Shown here piece after piece: positions 1-8,444 of a stretch of 64,000 nucleotides of DNA. The notes beneath the pieces are model-generated. The model had not been told where the DNA came from, did not search any database, and saw nothing but the letters and a program-made list of their open reading frames with translations. The position numbers were made by a program, and so were the translations under genes. The DNA comes from Streptomyces marispadix (lineage in GTDB: Bacteria; Actinomycetota; Actinomycetes; Streptomycetales; Streptomycetaceae): the NCBI RefSeq assembly GCF_022524345.1, contig NZ_JAKWJU010000002.1:2542001-2606000 (forward strand). The letters are read 5' to 3'. Positions within the stretch are counted from its first letter, which is position 1; each line of letters opens with the position of its first letter.

Positions 1-1840
1 GGTTCTCCTTGGTGCCGATCCGCTCGGGAGGGCTGTCGAAGACCCGGTCGGTGAAGCGCCTCACGAAGCGCGCGTCGAGCACGCCGATGTCGTCGAGGGT
101 GCCGGGGTCGGTCAGCAGGTCGCGGTAGTCGGGACGTGACCGCACGAACGCGGCGCTGTCCGGTGCGCGATAGGGGAACTTGCCCTTGCGGACGATGCGT
201 TCGGGGAGCACGTCCTCGTATGCGCGCTTCAGCAGGTACTTCTCGTCGAAGGGGTCGCCGAAGCGCAGATTGACCGTCGCGGCGCTGCGCACCACCGCCG
301 GGTCGAGGAACGGGCAGCGGTTCTCCACGCCGTGCGCCAGCGCCATCCGCTCGCCCTGGGTGGAGAGCAGATAGCCGCTCAGCAGCGTCTTGAACTCCAG
401 CCACTGCGCCTTCTGCACGGGGGTCAGTTCCGCGAAGCCGGGCTCCTGCGCGACGAGTTGCCTGACCGCGGCGAAGGGGTCGCCCGCGTCCTTGAGCAGC
501 CGTACGGCGAACCTGCCGTTCTGGAACCGCATCTGGTGCGAGAAGAGACCGGGCATGGTCTCCTCCGCGAACTGCCGGTACAGGCCCAGCATCCGGCGGT
601 GCTCGTCCTCGCCGCTGAAGTGGCTCAGATACGGATAGAGCTGCGCCATGCGCTTCATGCGGGTCTCGTCGTCCAGCTCGTGCCACTTCGACAGAAGCTG
701 TACGTCCTTGAACACGCCGTAGCCGAGGAAGGCTTCGTCGGCGCCCTCGCCGCTGAGCACGACCTTGATGCCTTCGCTGCGCACGTGCTGCGCCAGCAGG
801 TACATGGGGACGAACGCGGTGCGGAAGACGGGCACTTCGGCGTGGAGGACGGCCTCGGGGAAGGTCTCGACGACATCGCTGTCGGAGACGCGCACGGTGG
901 AGTGGTGCGTCCCCAAGTGCTTGGTGAGTTCCTCCTGTTCGGCGGACTCGTCGAACTGGGCGTCCTCGAACTCGATGGAGAAGGTGCGCGGCGGCAGTCC
1001 GGCCCGCTCCTTGGTGAGGTGCGCGATGATCGAGGAGTCCAGCCCGCCCGAGGCGTAGACGCCGACCTCGACGTCGCTGCGCAGCCGCACGTCCACGGCC
1101 GACTCCAGCTCGGCGCGGACCAGTTCGACGGCCTCTTCCTCGGTGGCGGGCGGCGTTCCTCCGGCCAGATCGAGCGCCGCCCAACGGCCGCGCTCGGTCT
1201 CCTCGCCACGGATCGTCAGATACTCGCCCATGGGGAGCTGTTCGATGCCGCGGTATCCGCTGTGTGCGGGCAGCGGCGTCCAGGTGGCGAACGCCGAGGC
1301 GAGCTGCTGTGCGTCGAAGTCGAACTCGAAACCGGGGTAGGCGAGGAACGCCTTCATCTCGGACGCGAAGAGCCAGGCACCCTCGTGGCGTGCCACGTAG
1401 AGCGGCCGTTTGCCGAACCGGTCTCGTGCGAGGTGCAGTTCACCGGTCGAGGTGTCGTAGAGGGCGAACGCGAAGGCCCCGTTGAAGCGTTCGAGGCACG
1501 ACCGCCCCCAGGTCGCCCAGGCCGTCAGTACGACCTCGGTGTCGGACTCCGTACGGAACGCCACTCCGCGGCGCGTCAACTCGGCCCGCAGTTCCCGGTA
1601 GTTGTACAGCTCGCCGTTGTAGCAGAGCCAGTAGCGGCCGTCGGGGGTGCCGATGGGCTGGGACCCCGAGGAGAGGTCGATGATGCTCAGGCGCACCGTG
1701 CCCATGGCGGTCCGGTCGTCGAGGAAGCAGCCCGCCTCGTCGGGGCCCCGGTGCTCGATCTGCGCGAGCATGCCGTCGATCAGTTCGCGATAGCCCTGCG
1801 CGGGCAGGGGACTTCGGTGGAAACCCGCTATTCCGCACAC
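1..1840 (-). CDS. asparagine-synthetase-like glutamine amidotransferase (3' end off the window)
   Basis: The protein opens with MCGIAGF, so Cys2, the nucleophile of class II glutamine amidotransferases, is in place. The N-terminal glutaminase half continues with HRGPDE, YNGELYN and RDRFGKRPLY. The synthetase half follows, with an ATP-pyrophosphatase loop read as SGGLDSS and later LSGEGADEAFLGY and NRCPFLD. About 613 codons are visible, near full length for AsnB (about 600-650), so little is missing. The start is GTG at 1840, four bases after the ACP stop, with an AGG-type ribosome site inside the ACP tail. The family moves amide nitrogen from glutamine to a carboxylate through acyl-AMP. Beside a discrete ACP and acyltransferase, the likely substrate is an ACP-bound malonyl group rather than free aspartate. 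That role is inferred from context. Confidence 0.88.
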   Translation of the reverse strand, partial: MCGIAGFHRSPLPAQGYRELIDGMLAQIEHRGPDEAGCFLDDRTAMGTVRLSIIDLSSGSQPIGTPDGRYWLCYNGELYNYRELRAELTRRGVAFRTESDTEVVLTAWATWGRSCLERFNGAFAFALYDTSTGELHLARDRFGKRPLYVARHEGAWLFASEMKAFLAYPGFEFDFDAQQLASAFATWTPLPAHSGYRGIEQLPMGEYLTIRGEETERGRWAALDLAGGTPPATEEEAVELVRAELESAVDVRLRSDVEVGVYASGGLDSSIIAHLTKERAGLPPRTFSIEFEDAQFDESAEQEELTKHLGTHHSTVRVSDSDVVETFPEAVLHAEVPVFRTAFVPMYLLAQHVRSEGIKVVLSGEGADEAFLGYGVFKDVQLLSKWHELDDETRMKRMAQLYPYLSHFSGEDEHRRMLGLYRQFAEETMPGLFSHQMRFQNGRFAVRLLKDAGDPFAAVRQLVAQEPGFAELTPVQKAQWLEFKTLLSGYLLSTQGERMALAHGVENRCPFLDPAVVRSAATVNLRFGDPFDEKYLLKRAYEDVLPERIVRKGKFPYRAPDSAAFVRSRPDYRDLLTDPGTLDDIGVLDARFVRRFTDRVFDSPPERIGTKEN

Positions 1841-1844
1841 CGGC

Positions 1845-2117
1845 TTACCTGCTCTCGGCGGTCTGCCGGCGTGCCGACGCCACGAAGTCGACGATGCCGG
1901 ACAGCGACGCGGAGACGTTGCCGAGCAGTGCATCCTCGCCGAACTTCACGCCGTACTCCCGCTCGATGTGCGCCATCAGCGAGATGTAGCCGAACGAGTC
2001 GAGCACACCCGCCTTGAACAGGTCGGAGTCCTCGGTGATCTCCGAGTCGAACTCGAACATGAACTGCTCTTCCATGTACTTCTTGAGTTCCGCGTACTGC
2101 TCGGATTCCTGCTTCAT
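1845..2117 (-). CDS. discrete acyl carrier protein
   Basis: This 90-residue protein has the carrier-protein signature DLFKAGVLDSFGYISL. The serine of DSF, where DSL is more usual, is the expected phosphopantetheine attachment site. The rest is compatible with a four-helix ACP. A GAGG ribosome site lies seven bases before the ATG at 2117. The stop is four bases before the amidotransferase GTG, so the two genes are probably translated together. The family carries acyl groups for polyketide or related synthases, and this one probably presents the acyl group that the neighbouring amidotransferase amidates. It needs a phosphopantetheinyl transferase, and none is seen in the window. Confidence 0.9.
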   Translation of the reverse strand: MKQESEQYAELKKYMEEQFMFEFDSEITEDSDLFKAGVLDSFGYISLMAHIEREYGVKFGEDALLGNVSASLSGIVDFVASARRQTAESR

Positions 2118-2274
2118 GGCGTACCTCGTCTCGTTACGGGTCTCGTTCGGGCTCGGGAAGCCGGCACGGCGAATGGAAAGGGGTGGCCGGGCCGGATGCG
2201 CGTCCTCTTCGACGCCGCGTGTGACGCGTCCTCTTACGGTCGTTCCGTGTGCGGTCGGTTCCGTTCCTTCCGGA

Positions 2275-2631
2275 TCAGCAGGCGGCCAGCCCGGAGGTGA
2301 TGACGCGTCCGATGCCGGGCCAGTGAGCCCGGATGAAGAAGTGGTCTCCCGCGAAGCGGTGCCGGGTCAGGGGCGCGGTGGTCTCCCGCTGCCATGCTTC
2401 GACGTCCGCGTCGGTCAGCCCCTCCGCGTCGCCGGTCATCGCGGTGACGGGGCAGTCCAGCGGCGCGGAGGGCGTGTACGTGCAGGACCCCAGGACGGTG
2501 AAGTCGGCACGCAGCACACGCTCGAAGAAGGTCTTGAGGTCCTCGTACTCGAACAACTCGTCCGGGACGCCCCCGAGTTCTCTCAGGTGCTTCCAGAAAG
2601 CGTCGGTCGGCAGGTCCGAGGTGTACCGCTC
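2275..2631 (-). pseudogene. displaced C-terminal part of a thioesterase domain
   Basis: This frame continues the type II thioesterase fold of the preceding gene in a different reading frame, through LRELGGVPDELFEYEDLKTF and on to GDAEGLTDADVEAW and FAGDHFFIRAHW. It would supply the Asp and His of the thioesterase triad. Removing one 19-bp copy of the tandem duplication at 2632-2669 joins it perfectly to the upstream gene: 1770 nt, 589 residues in total. As the sequence stands it has no start codon with a good ribosome site, so it is probably not translated. A TTG within it could in principle initiate, but would give only a fragment. Confidence 0.75.
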
Positions 2632-4063
2632 ACGGCTGGGCAGCGAAGGGACGGCTGGGCAGCGAAGGGCCGCACTCGCCGGAGACGAACAGGTGCCGCG
2701 GCCCCGGCAGGCCCTCCTCGCGCAGCCGCTGCGCGAGCAGATGGACCAGCCGTGCGCCGAGGCTGTGCCCGTAGAGCGCGTACGGTGCGTCGCCCCCGTC
2801 GATACGGCCCCGTATCCGCGCCAGCATGTCCTCGACCAGGGGCCCGGGTTCGGTCAGCAGCGGCTCGGAGACCCGCTTGCCTCGGCCGGGCCGCTCCAGC
2901 GTGACGACGTCGATACCGGGGCAGTGCTCGGCGAGCCCGGCGTAGGAGCGCTCGTCGCCGCCGGCGTAGGCAGCGCAGAAGAGCAGGGGGCGGGGCCGGG
3001 GGCCGGGGCGCGCCTCGGGGGCGGCGGCGGGGGCGGCGACCGGTGCGGCGACGGCAACTCTCGCTGGACGTACGGGAGTCGATACCGCGGACGTCGCGGT
3101 CCTGGCGGCGGACTCGGCGGCGGGCTCGGCGGGATCTGCGGAGGCGGCCCGATTCCCGGACACGGACGCGCTCGCAGACACGGCCGGACTTGCCGGCGCC
3201 TGGTCGATCTGGTGCAGCATCCGCGTCAGCACGGTGCCGGGCCCGACCTCTCTGCCGTTCGCGGCGGGGGTCCTCGCAAGCGTGCGGCGGACGCTCTCCA
3301 GCCATCGCACCGGCCCGTAGATCTGCTCGCTCAGCGTGCCCGCGATGTCGTCGCCGTAGGGCCGCGCGGTCACGTTGGCGATCACCGTCGCCCGCAGGGG
3401 GTTGAAGCGGAACCCCTTGAGGAAGGCCCGGAACTCGTCACCGGCGGGCTTCATCAGCCGGGAGTGGAACGCGGCGGACACCTTCAGCCGCACGCTGCGC
3501 ACCCGGCGCTCCGTGAACATCCGCTCCGCCCGCTCGATCTCCTCGCCGGGCCCCGAAAGCACCGTCTGCGTGGGGGTGTTGACGTTGGCGACGTCGAGCT
3601 GCTCCAGGCCCTCCTCGGCGAGCACCTGCCGTAACTCGTCCTCGCCGGGCCCGAGCACGGCCAGCATTCCGCCCTGCCGTGCCTGCGCCATCAGCTCACC
3701 GCGCTTGATCACGAGCCGCAGCCCGGTCTCGAAGTCGAAGGCGCCCGCCGCGAGCAGCGCGTTGTACTCGCCCAGGCTGTGCCCGAGCAGACAGCCGCCC
3801 TCAGGCGCCCCGTCCTCCACGGACTCCCGGTACGCGAGGGCGTTGACGGTGTAGAGGGCGGGCTGGGTGTAGCGCGTGTCGTCGAGCAGGCCGTCCGGAT
3901 CGTCCAGGCACAGCCTGCGCAGGTCGTATCCGAGGACGTCGCCGGCCGTGGACACCGTCTCGGGGTACCGATCGAAAAGGGCCTTTCCCATGCCTCTCGT
4001 CTGGGAGCCCTGCCCGGGAAAGAGTACGAAACAGTCCAAGCCTTTTGACGTGACCATCGACAT
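2630..4063 (-). CDS. discrete acyltransferase fused to a thioesterase domain, thioesterase truncated by frameshift
   Basis: Residues 1 to about 290 form a malonyl-CoA:ACP acyltransferase: FPGQGSQ near residue 14, nucleophile in GHSLGEYN near residue 96, and AAFHS as in malonyl-specific enzymes. An Ala/Pro-rich linker of about 50 residues follows, then an alpha/beta-hydrolase thioesterase with ERPGRGKR and the nucleophile in YGHSLGA near residue 433. The frame ends at residue 477, just after a 19-bp tandem duplication, so the thioesterase Asp and His are lost (see 2275-2631). The start is ATG at 4063, with GGAG twelve bases upstream; a second ATG lies two codons later. Discrete acyltransferases serve AT-less (trans-AT) polyketide synthases. 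Residue 144 is a TTA leucine codon, so expression should depend on the bldA tRNA. The acyltransferase may still work; the thioesterase should not. Confidence 0.85.
   Translation of the reverse strand: MSMVTSKGLDCFVLFPGQGSQTRGMGKALFDRYPETVSTAGDVLGYDLRRLCLDDPDGLLDDTRYTQPALYTVNALAYRESVEDGAPEGGCLLGHSLGEYNALLAAGAFDFETGLRLVIKRGELMAQARQGGMLAVLGPGEDELRQVLAEEGLEQLDVANVNTPTQTVLSGPGEEIERAERMFTERRVRSVRLKVSAAFHSRLMKPAGDEFRAFLKGFRFNPLRATVIANVTARPYGDDIAGTLSEQIYGPVRWLESVRRTLARTPAANGREVGPGTVLTRMLHQIDQAPASPAVSASASVSGNRAASADPAEPAAESAARTATSAVSTPVRPARVAVAAPVAAPAAAPEARPGPRPRPLLFCAAYAGGDERSYAGLAEHCPGIDVVTLERPGRGKRVSEPLLTEPGPLVEDMLARIRGRIDGGDAPYALYGHSLGARLVHLLAQRLREEGLPGPRHLFVSGECGPSLPSRPFAAQP
2632..2669. repeat. 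perfect 19-bp tandem duplication inside the thioesterase domain
   Basis: The unit ACGGCTGGGCAGCGAAGGG (plus strand) occurs twice with no spacer, at 2632-2650 and 2651-2669. Nineteen is not a multiple of three, so the second copy shifts the minus-strand frame and creates an early TGA. With one copy, the reading runs GPSLPSRERYTSDLPTD and stays open to 2275. Confidence 0.97.
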
Positions 4064-4918
4064 ACCGAATCCGTACTCCGATAAATGGCTTCGCCGGGGA
4101 TCAGAAGATTGAACGGGAAGCTCACACGGAATGCGGGAACCGACCGTCGACCAGAACGTAACACGAGGAGTCCGATCCAATTGCAGTTCCGCCCACAAGG
4201 AGTGCACCTGAGAGGACGGCGGATCTCGAACGCCTGACGGGAGTGTAGGCGGCAACCCCCGCAACCCGCAATCGCGGATTGTCCGCACGGAACGTCTCAA
4301 GGGATGGACAGAATCCCCTTCAACCGGCTCGGGAGCCATGGACTTGTCAACGCGCGGAGAGCCCCGCAGAGACCCCCTCTTCGCAGGTCAGAGAATTGTC
4401 ATTACAAGGTCTAGCCCAGGAAGGGAGTCTCAGGCGAACCTCAAATCATCCACCGCGACACCGCCCGGCGACCGCAACCCGCAGAAGTGCTCAGGAATGC
4501 TCAAAGTCTGAGCCGCCATAAACGACGCCTACGGAAAGGTTAAGAGAGCCTTAAAATTCCGAGGGCGCGCAAAACCACGCACATCGAGAACAGACGGCCC
4601 GCACGCCGAACCACCGAACACCCGGACAGATCCCCTGCCGTTCGGGACAGATCCGGCACCTCGACCACGGCTATCCCCGCACAACCCAGACATTTCCCGG
4701 CGTGAATACAGAATAGAACTCGACGGTAACCTTAATATTGGCATGAGCACGCCGCAAAATGCTGTCCCGTCGGTTTTCGCGTTGCTCACAAGAATTCCGT
4801 GAGCATGACCACAATCCGGCCCTCGCCCGTCCCCGGCGGCAGTGCCGGGGGACCCGGCGGGACGCGCTCCTCCACAACCATGCGCGGCAGTACGGGAGTT
4901 CGCACGGGGACGCATGGC
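4064..4918. other. long intergenic region upstream of the acyltransferase
   Basis: No convincing gene is seen in these 855 bases. Open frames here lack the codon bias of the neighbours and have no recognisable motifs. Composition is less GC-rich than the flanks, especially 4530-4760, as expected for promoter DNA. A small palindrome, CAATC-GCG-GATTG, lies at 4269-4281. The region must contain the promoter of the acyltransferase operon, but no clear -35/-10 pair was found. Confidence 0.5.
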
Positions 4919-4949
4919 GGGCGGGGGCGGCTGCCCGCCGCCCCCGCCC
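4919..4949 (-). terminator. GC-rich hairpin terminator
   Basis: A perfect 13-bp stem (GGGCGGGGGCGGC pairing with GCCGCCCCCGCCC) with the five-base loop TGCCC lies 24 bases beyond the stop of the minus-strand gene ending at 4974. There is no U-tract, which is common for streptomycete terminators. Confidence 0.75.
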
Positions 4950-4973
4950 TGTTCACTGTGGTTCTGCCCGGTG

Positions 4974-5993
4974 CTACTCCGTCATCCTGAAGTCGACCCG
5001 GGCGGGATCGGCGCCGCCGACGGTGAACTGGATGCTGGGGATCTCGCCCACGGTGAGGCCCTCCGTGTAGATGGGAGCCTCGACCCGCGCCGACTCGCCC
5101 TGGTCCAGGTCGAGATCGACCTCGCACTCCGCCGTGTAGGAGACCTGCTTGACCACGCAGGGGAACGGCTCCTTCGATCCGTTCTCGCGCTGGACCACGA
5201 CCGTCTGGTCCTTGTAGAACTTCACGCCCTTCGGGCCCGGCTTGAGAGCGACCGTCAGCTTGCCGACGTGCCCGCCGGCGTCGTTGACGACGTCGACGGC
5301 GGGCCGCGCGGGTCCGTTGACCTTCGCCGAGTACGGGGTCACGGGCTTCACCGTGGGCTTGACCACCGGCGGCGGAGGCGGCGGCGTGGGCGTGAGTTCA
5401 CCGGAGAAGTCCCAGCGGGAGCTGGAGTCGGTGGAGGACGTGAGACCCAGCTTCTCCCACGACCCCTGCGAGGTGACGGGGGCGAGATGCTTGCCCGGTT
5501 CGTTGCGGGGGCTGATGGTCACGCCCTTGCCGCCCCCGGCTGCGGGCTCCACGATCCAGTCCTGGACGCTGGAGTCGTCACAGCTCCGGAAACTCGTCGG
5601 GAATGTGGTGTTGTACGGGCTCGGGACATTGCTCAGGCACCAGTCACGCCCCAGGGAGTCGGCGAGCTTGAGATGGCGGTACTTGCCGCCTTCCTGCGAT
5701 TCGAGCGTCCAGTTGAGGTTCTTGAACCCCCACCAGATCGCCTTGTCGATCGTGATTCCCGCTCGGCCGGCGCCGGGCACGTCCTGGTAGGCCGCCATCT
5801 TCTGGCCGTTCTTCTGGTTGGTGAGCGTGCCGGTCGGCGACGAGGAGCTGTCCGCGGCGGCCGGGGTGCTCCCGAGCGCCAGTGCACCGAGCATGCTCGT
5901 GGCCACAGCGAGGGCGGCTACTGCCGTACGGGCGAGTCCTGCGGGCCGTACTGCTCTGCTCTTCGTCCAGCGGCGCTGGTCGATGGTTTCCAT
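4974..5993 (-). CDS. secreted lectin-like protein with the shared two-cysteine C-terminal domain (family member 1)
   Basis: This 339-residue protein has a Sec signal peptide (basic residues, then AALAVATSMLGALALG, cleaved near TPAAA-DS at about 47). Residues 48 to about 200 resemble a ricin-type beta-trefoil: DWCLS, FRSCDD, QDWIVEP, LAPVTSQGSW and SRWDF. A proline-rich linker (TPTPPPPPPVV) leads to a C-terminal domain of about 115 residues with GPKGVKF, PCVVKQ, a second Cys 11 residues on, and EIPSIQFTVGG. The same domain ends three other proteins in this window (14857-15984, 19231-19794, 22480-23793). The start is ATG 5993, with AAAGG nine bases upstream; a GTG at 6008 is less favoured. A PucR-like regulator lies upstream on the same strand, separated by a terminator. 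Function is unknown; an extracellular glycan-binding role is inferred. Confidence 0.82.
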   Translation of the reverse strand: METIDQRRWTKSRAVRPAGLARTAVAALAVATSMLGALALGSTPAAADSSSSPTGTLTNQKNGQKMAAYQDVPGAGRAGITIDKAIWWGFKNLNWTLESQEGGKYRHLKLADSLGRDWCLSNVPSPYNTTFPTSFRSCDDSSVQDWIVEPAAGGGKGVTISPRNEPGKHLAPVTSQGSWEKLGLTSSTDSSSRWDFSGELTPTPPPPPPVVKPTVKPVTPYSAKVNGPARPAVDVVNDAGGHVGKLTVALKPGPKGVKFYKDQTVVVQRENGSKEPFPCVVKQVSYTAECEVDLDLDQGESARVEAPIYTEGLTVGEIPSIQFTVGGADPARVDFRMTE

Positions 5994-6328
5994 GTGTCCG
6001 CCTTTCACGGCGAGTTCGTTGTCTGTCGCTGCGCGGCCGGAGTCCGGTCTCCGCGCTCTTCAAGGGGATTCACCGGCGGCGGGCGGCCGATGTGTGACGG
6101 CGGGGTTCTTTGGCCAGGTCGGCCTACGTCCGGAACAGGAACGGCACAGTTCCGGGAGAGGCCCGGGAGAGGTAAGGCAGAGGTACGGCAGAGTCCGGAC
6201 GGGGTGGAGCGTCTCGCCCCCCCGGGGGCCGCGTCCGCTGCCCGGTGCGTACTCCCTCACGGGGCAACTGGCTCCCGGGAACGAAGAGTCGACGTCGTAG
6301 ATCCCTGAACACACGAAAGAACACGACA

Positions 6329-6363
6329 GCCGGACCCGGCGCTCTCGTCGCTCCGGGTCCGGC
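6329..6363 (-). terminator. hairpin terminator after the PucR-like gene
   Basis: Perfect 11-bp arms, GCCGGACCCGG (6329-6339) and CCGGGTCCGGC (6353-6363), enclose a 13-base loop. The hairpin lies about 46 bases beyond the minus-strand stop at 6409. Bases 6009-6328 between it and the next gene hold no gene and should contain that gene's promoter. Confidence 0.7.
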
Positions 6364-6408
6364 GAGCCGTGCTCCACCGCGCCTCGTCCAGGCAGGCGCC
6401 CTCGGGTC

Positions 6409-7731
6409 TCAGGCGCCGCGCCTCCTGGGAGTCGTCCAGGGAGAGTCCGCGCGACTGAGGATGAGAGCGAACTCCGCCCGCATCCGGTCGAAGGGCTTGT
6501 ACGGGTCGAGTCCCGTCAACTTCCGGATGGCGCGCAGCCGGTAGGTGCAGGTGTGCCGGTGCACGTACATGCTGCGCGCGGTCGCGGTGACGCAGAGGTT
6601 GTGGGCCAGGAAGGCGGCCAGGGTGTCCAGCAGATGGCGACAGCTGCTGTCGGTCACCAGGGGGCCCAGGCAGGCCTTGACGAAGGCGGCCCGGTCGTCC
6701 GGCGGCATGTCGAGCGCGGCGATCAGCGGGAGTCCTTGCCGGGTGTCGAAGGGTGCACCGTAGTGGCGTGCGACGACGGCGGCGAGGGCGGCCCGCCGTG
6801 CGGCGCGCGAGGTGTCGCCGTCCTCCACCACGACCAGTGCGTACGTACCCAGGACTTCGGGTGAGCGGGGACGTTCCCGTGTGAAGACGCAGACATGGGT
6901 CCCGGTCACGGTGATCAGCGCGTCGGGGTTCGCCCCGCGGAACCGCCGCAGGGCCTCCCTCTCCCCGTCGGCGGCCAGGATCACCGCGAGGCACCAGCGG
7001 GGCGCCGGGTGCCGCACGCCGGACGACAGCGACGGTGGCGACGGCGCCAGGGGCGGATGCGACAGCGGTCGTTCATGGACGCGGTCGTGGGAGCCGTGGG
7101 CGCGGTCGTCGGCGCGCTCGTGTGCCGTGTCGAGAGCCTTGTCGTGGGCTGCGTCGTGGGCCGTGTCGTGGGCCGTGTCGTGGGAGCGGGCCGTGTCGTA
7201 ACTCCCGTCGTAGACACGGTCGTTGGACGTACGCGACGCCTCACGGCCCGTACCGACCGTGCCGCCGACCCCACCACCGCCCACACCGCCGGCCGCACCC
7301 CCGTGCGCTGCCACGCTCGCCGCCGCCGCGGCCTCCATCCCGCGCCTCAGCGCATGTGTCATGGGCTGCGACGAGGTGGCCGGGGATCTGTCCCGGGTGA
7401 GCGTACGGACGTAGGCCCGGTGCAGCAGCAGGCTCTCCTCCGCCGACAGGCCCGCGGCCCGGTGAACGTCGAAGCGCTGTTTGAACCTTGAGCGCAGAGC
7501 GGTCGCCGGTACGCGGCCACGGGCGACGGTGAGCCACAGCGTCATGTCGTCCACGGCCACCGTGAGGCTCAGCCGGTCTGCGAAGTGCCGTTGGACGAGG
7601 GGCTCGGCCAGAAGTCGGCGAGCCAGCGACTCCGCCCGGCGGTCGCGTCCGTCGTCGACGGCACAGCGCGGAGCGGGCGCGGTGACACGGGCGGGGAGGC
7701 CGGAGATCTCAGGCAAGGAAGGATGGTGCAC
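6409..7731 (-). CDS. PucR-type transcriptional regulator, paralogue 1
   Basis: The C-terminal third (from about residue 367) is a PucR/CdaR-type helix-turn-helix: LLDTLAAFLAHNL, TARSMYVHRHTCTYRLRAI, then LTGLDPY. A GGDEF-like fold may precede it (CLAVILAADGER, FRGANPDALITV). The N-terminal part (RRLLAEPLVQRHFADRL) is alpha-helical and of unknown ligand. Between them is a low-complexity His/Asp/Ala stretch (HDTAHDTAHD) coded by a 12-bp repeat around 7120-7200. The closest relative in view is the gene at 21021-22328, which has the same layout. GTG 7731 is chosen because AGGAG lies five bases upstream; GTG 7737 is too close to that site. It lies upstream of a family-member-1 secreted protein, a likely target. 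Confidence 0.82.
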   Translation of the reverse strand: MHHPSLPEISGLPARVTAPAPRCAVDDGRDRRAESLARRLLAEPLVQRHFADRLSLTVAVDDMTLWLTVARGRVPATALRSRFKQRFDVHRAAGLSAEESLLLHRAYVRTLTRDRSPATSSQPMTHALRRGMEAAAAASVAAHGGAAGGVGGGGVGGTVGTGREASRTSNDRVYDGSYDTARSHDTAHDTAHDAAHDKALDTAHERADDRAHGSHDRVHERPLSHPPLAPSPPSLSSGVRHPAPRWCLAVILAADGEREALRRFRGANPDALITVTGTHVCVFTRERPRSPEVLGTYALVVVEDGDTSRAARRAALAAVVARHYGAPFDTRQGLPLIAALDMPPDDRAAFVKACLGPLVTDSSCRHLLDTLAAFLAHNLCVTATARSMYVHRHTCTYRLRAIRKLTGLDPYKPFDRMRAEFALILSRADSPWTTPRRRGA

Positions 7732-7737
7732 GAACAC

Positions 7738-8444
7738 TCCTGGCTATGGGTAATGCCTCGGTTCAGCGCGCCCTTTACGCATGGCGCTGCCGGGCCTTGA
7801 CTCAAGCGTGGGAGTGGCGCGTTCTCGCCGACAATCGACAACGTGCATAAAGTCGGCGGCGTTTCCCCGGAAGCGGACGCCATGTTGGACAAAGTCGGCC
7901 TTGCGGGTGTGGCGTATCGGCAATCGATGATTGCGGGCACGACGATTTGGGAATCCTCCGCGGCCACCGCGAACGCATCCCGCGCTCCGGCGATATCCGC
8001 AGGCCAAAGCCGTCAACAGGCCCTGCGCTACGCCGATTTCGAATTGTTGAACATCACCTTGTGCAGTAGTCGGACCGCACTTCACGGGCATCAGGGCAAG
8101 GGATTGTACAGCGTGGCCTTAAAAACGGCCGCCGCCTTTCGGGGAGCTTCGATTCCGGGGTCTCGTGTACGGCAGTGGAGCGACGAATCGCCTCCGCCGG
8201 TATCCGAATTCGTCCTGGCCATCAGGTGCTCATTGTGCCGAGCACTCTCCCCGTCCCAGCGGGACAGGTCTTCGGCGCCGCCCGGTCCCGGTCACGGCCG
8301 TGCACACCGCACGCCGACCGCACTCCCGGCACTCTTCCGCGTGAGGCCGGCGGGAGTGCTCACGTACACGGGCCGGGGCGGCAGACGACCGACCGCGCTG
8401 CGGCCGGGGGCGGTTGCGCCACCGACCAAGGAGCGACGCCCAAC
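7738..8444. other. long divergent intergenic region
   Basis: About 700 bases separate the PucR-like gene from the plus-strand glycosyltransferase operon. Base composition is lower in GC than the coding flanks. Open frames crossing it have no recognisable protein motif and poor third-position bias. It should hold the promoters of both units; a TTGACT occurs at 7798-7803. No terminator or RNA gene was recognised. Confidence 0.5.

Noticed and set aside
332..2017. Long plus-strand open frame opposite the amidotransferase and ACP genes
   Set aside because: It has no protein motifs and mirrors the high-GC codon pattern of the real minus-strand genes.
4529..4915. Minus-strand open frame of 128 codons in the long intergenic region
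   Set aside because: No ribosome site, no codon bias like its neighbours and no recognisable domain; it runs to the edge of the terminator hairpin.
7843..8444. Open frame extending the GT2 region upstream
   Set aside because: The translation is not protein-like and its frame differs from the GT2 gene. AAGGAG before ATG 8445 fits the true start.
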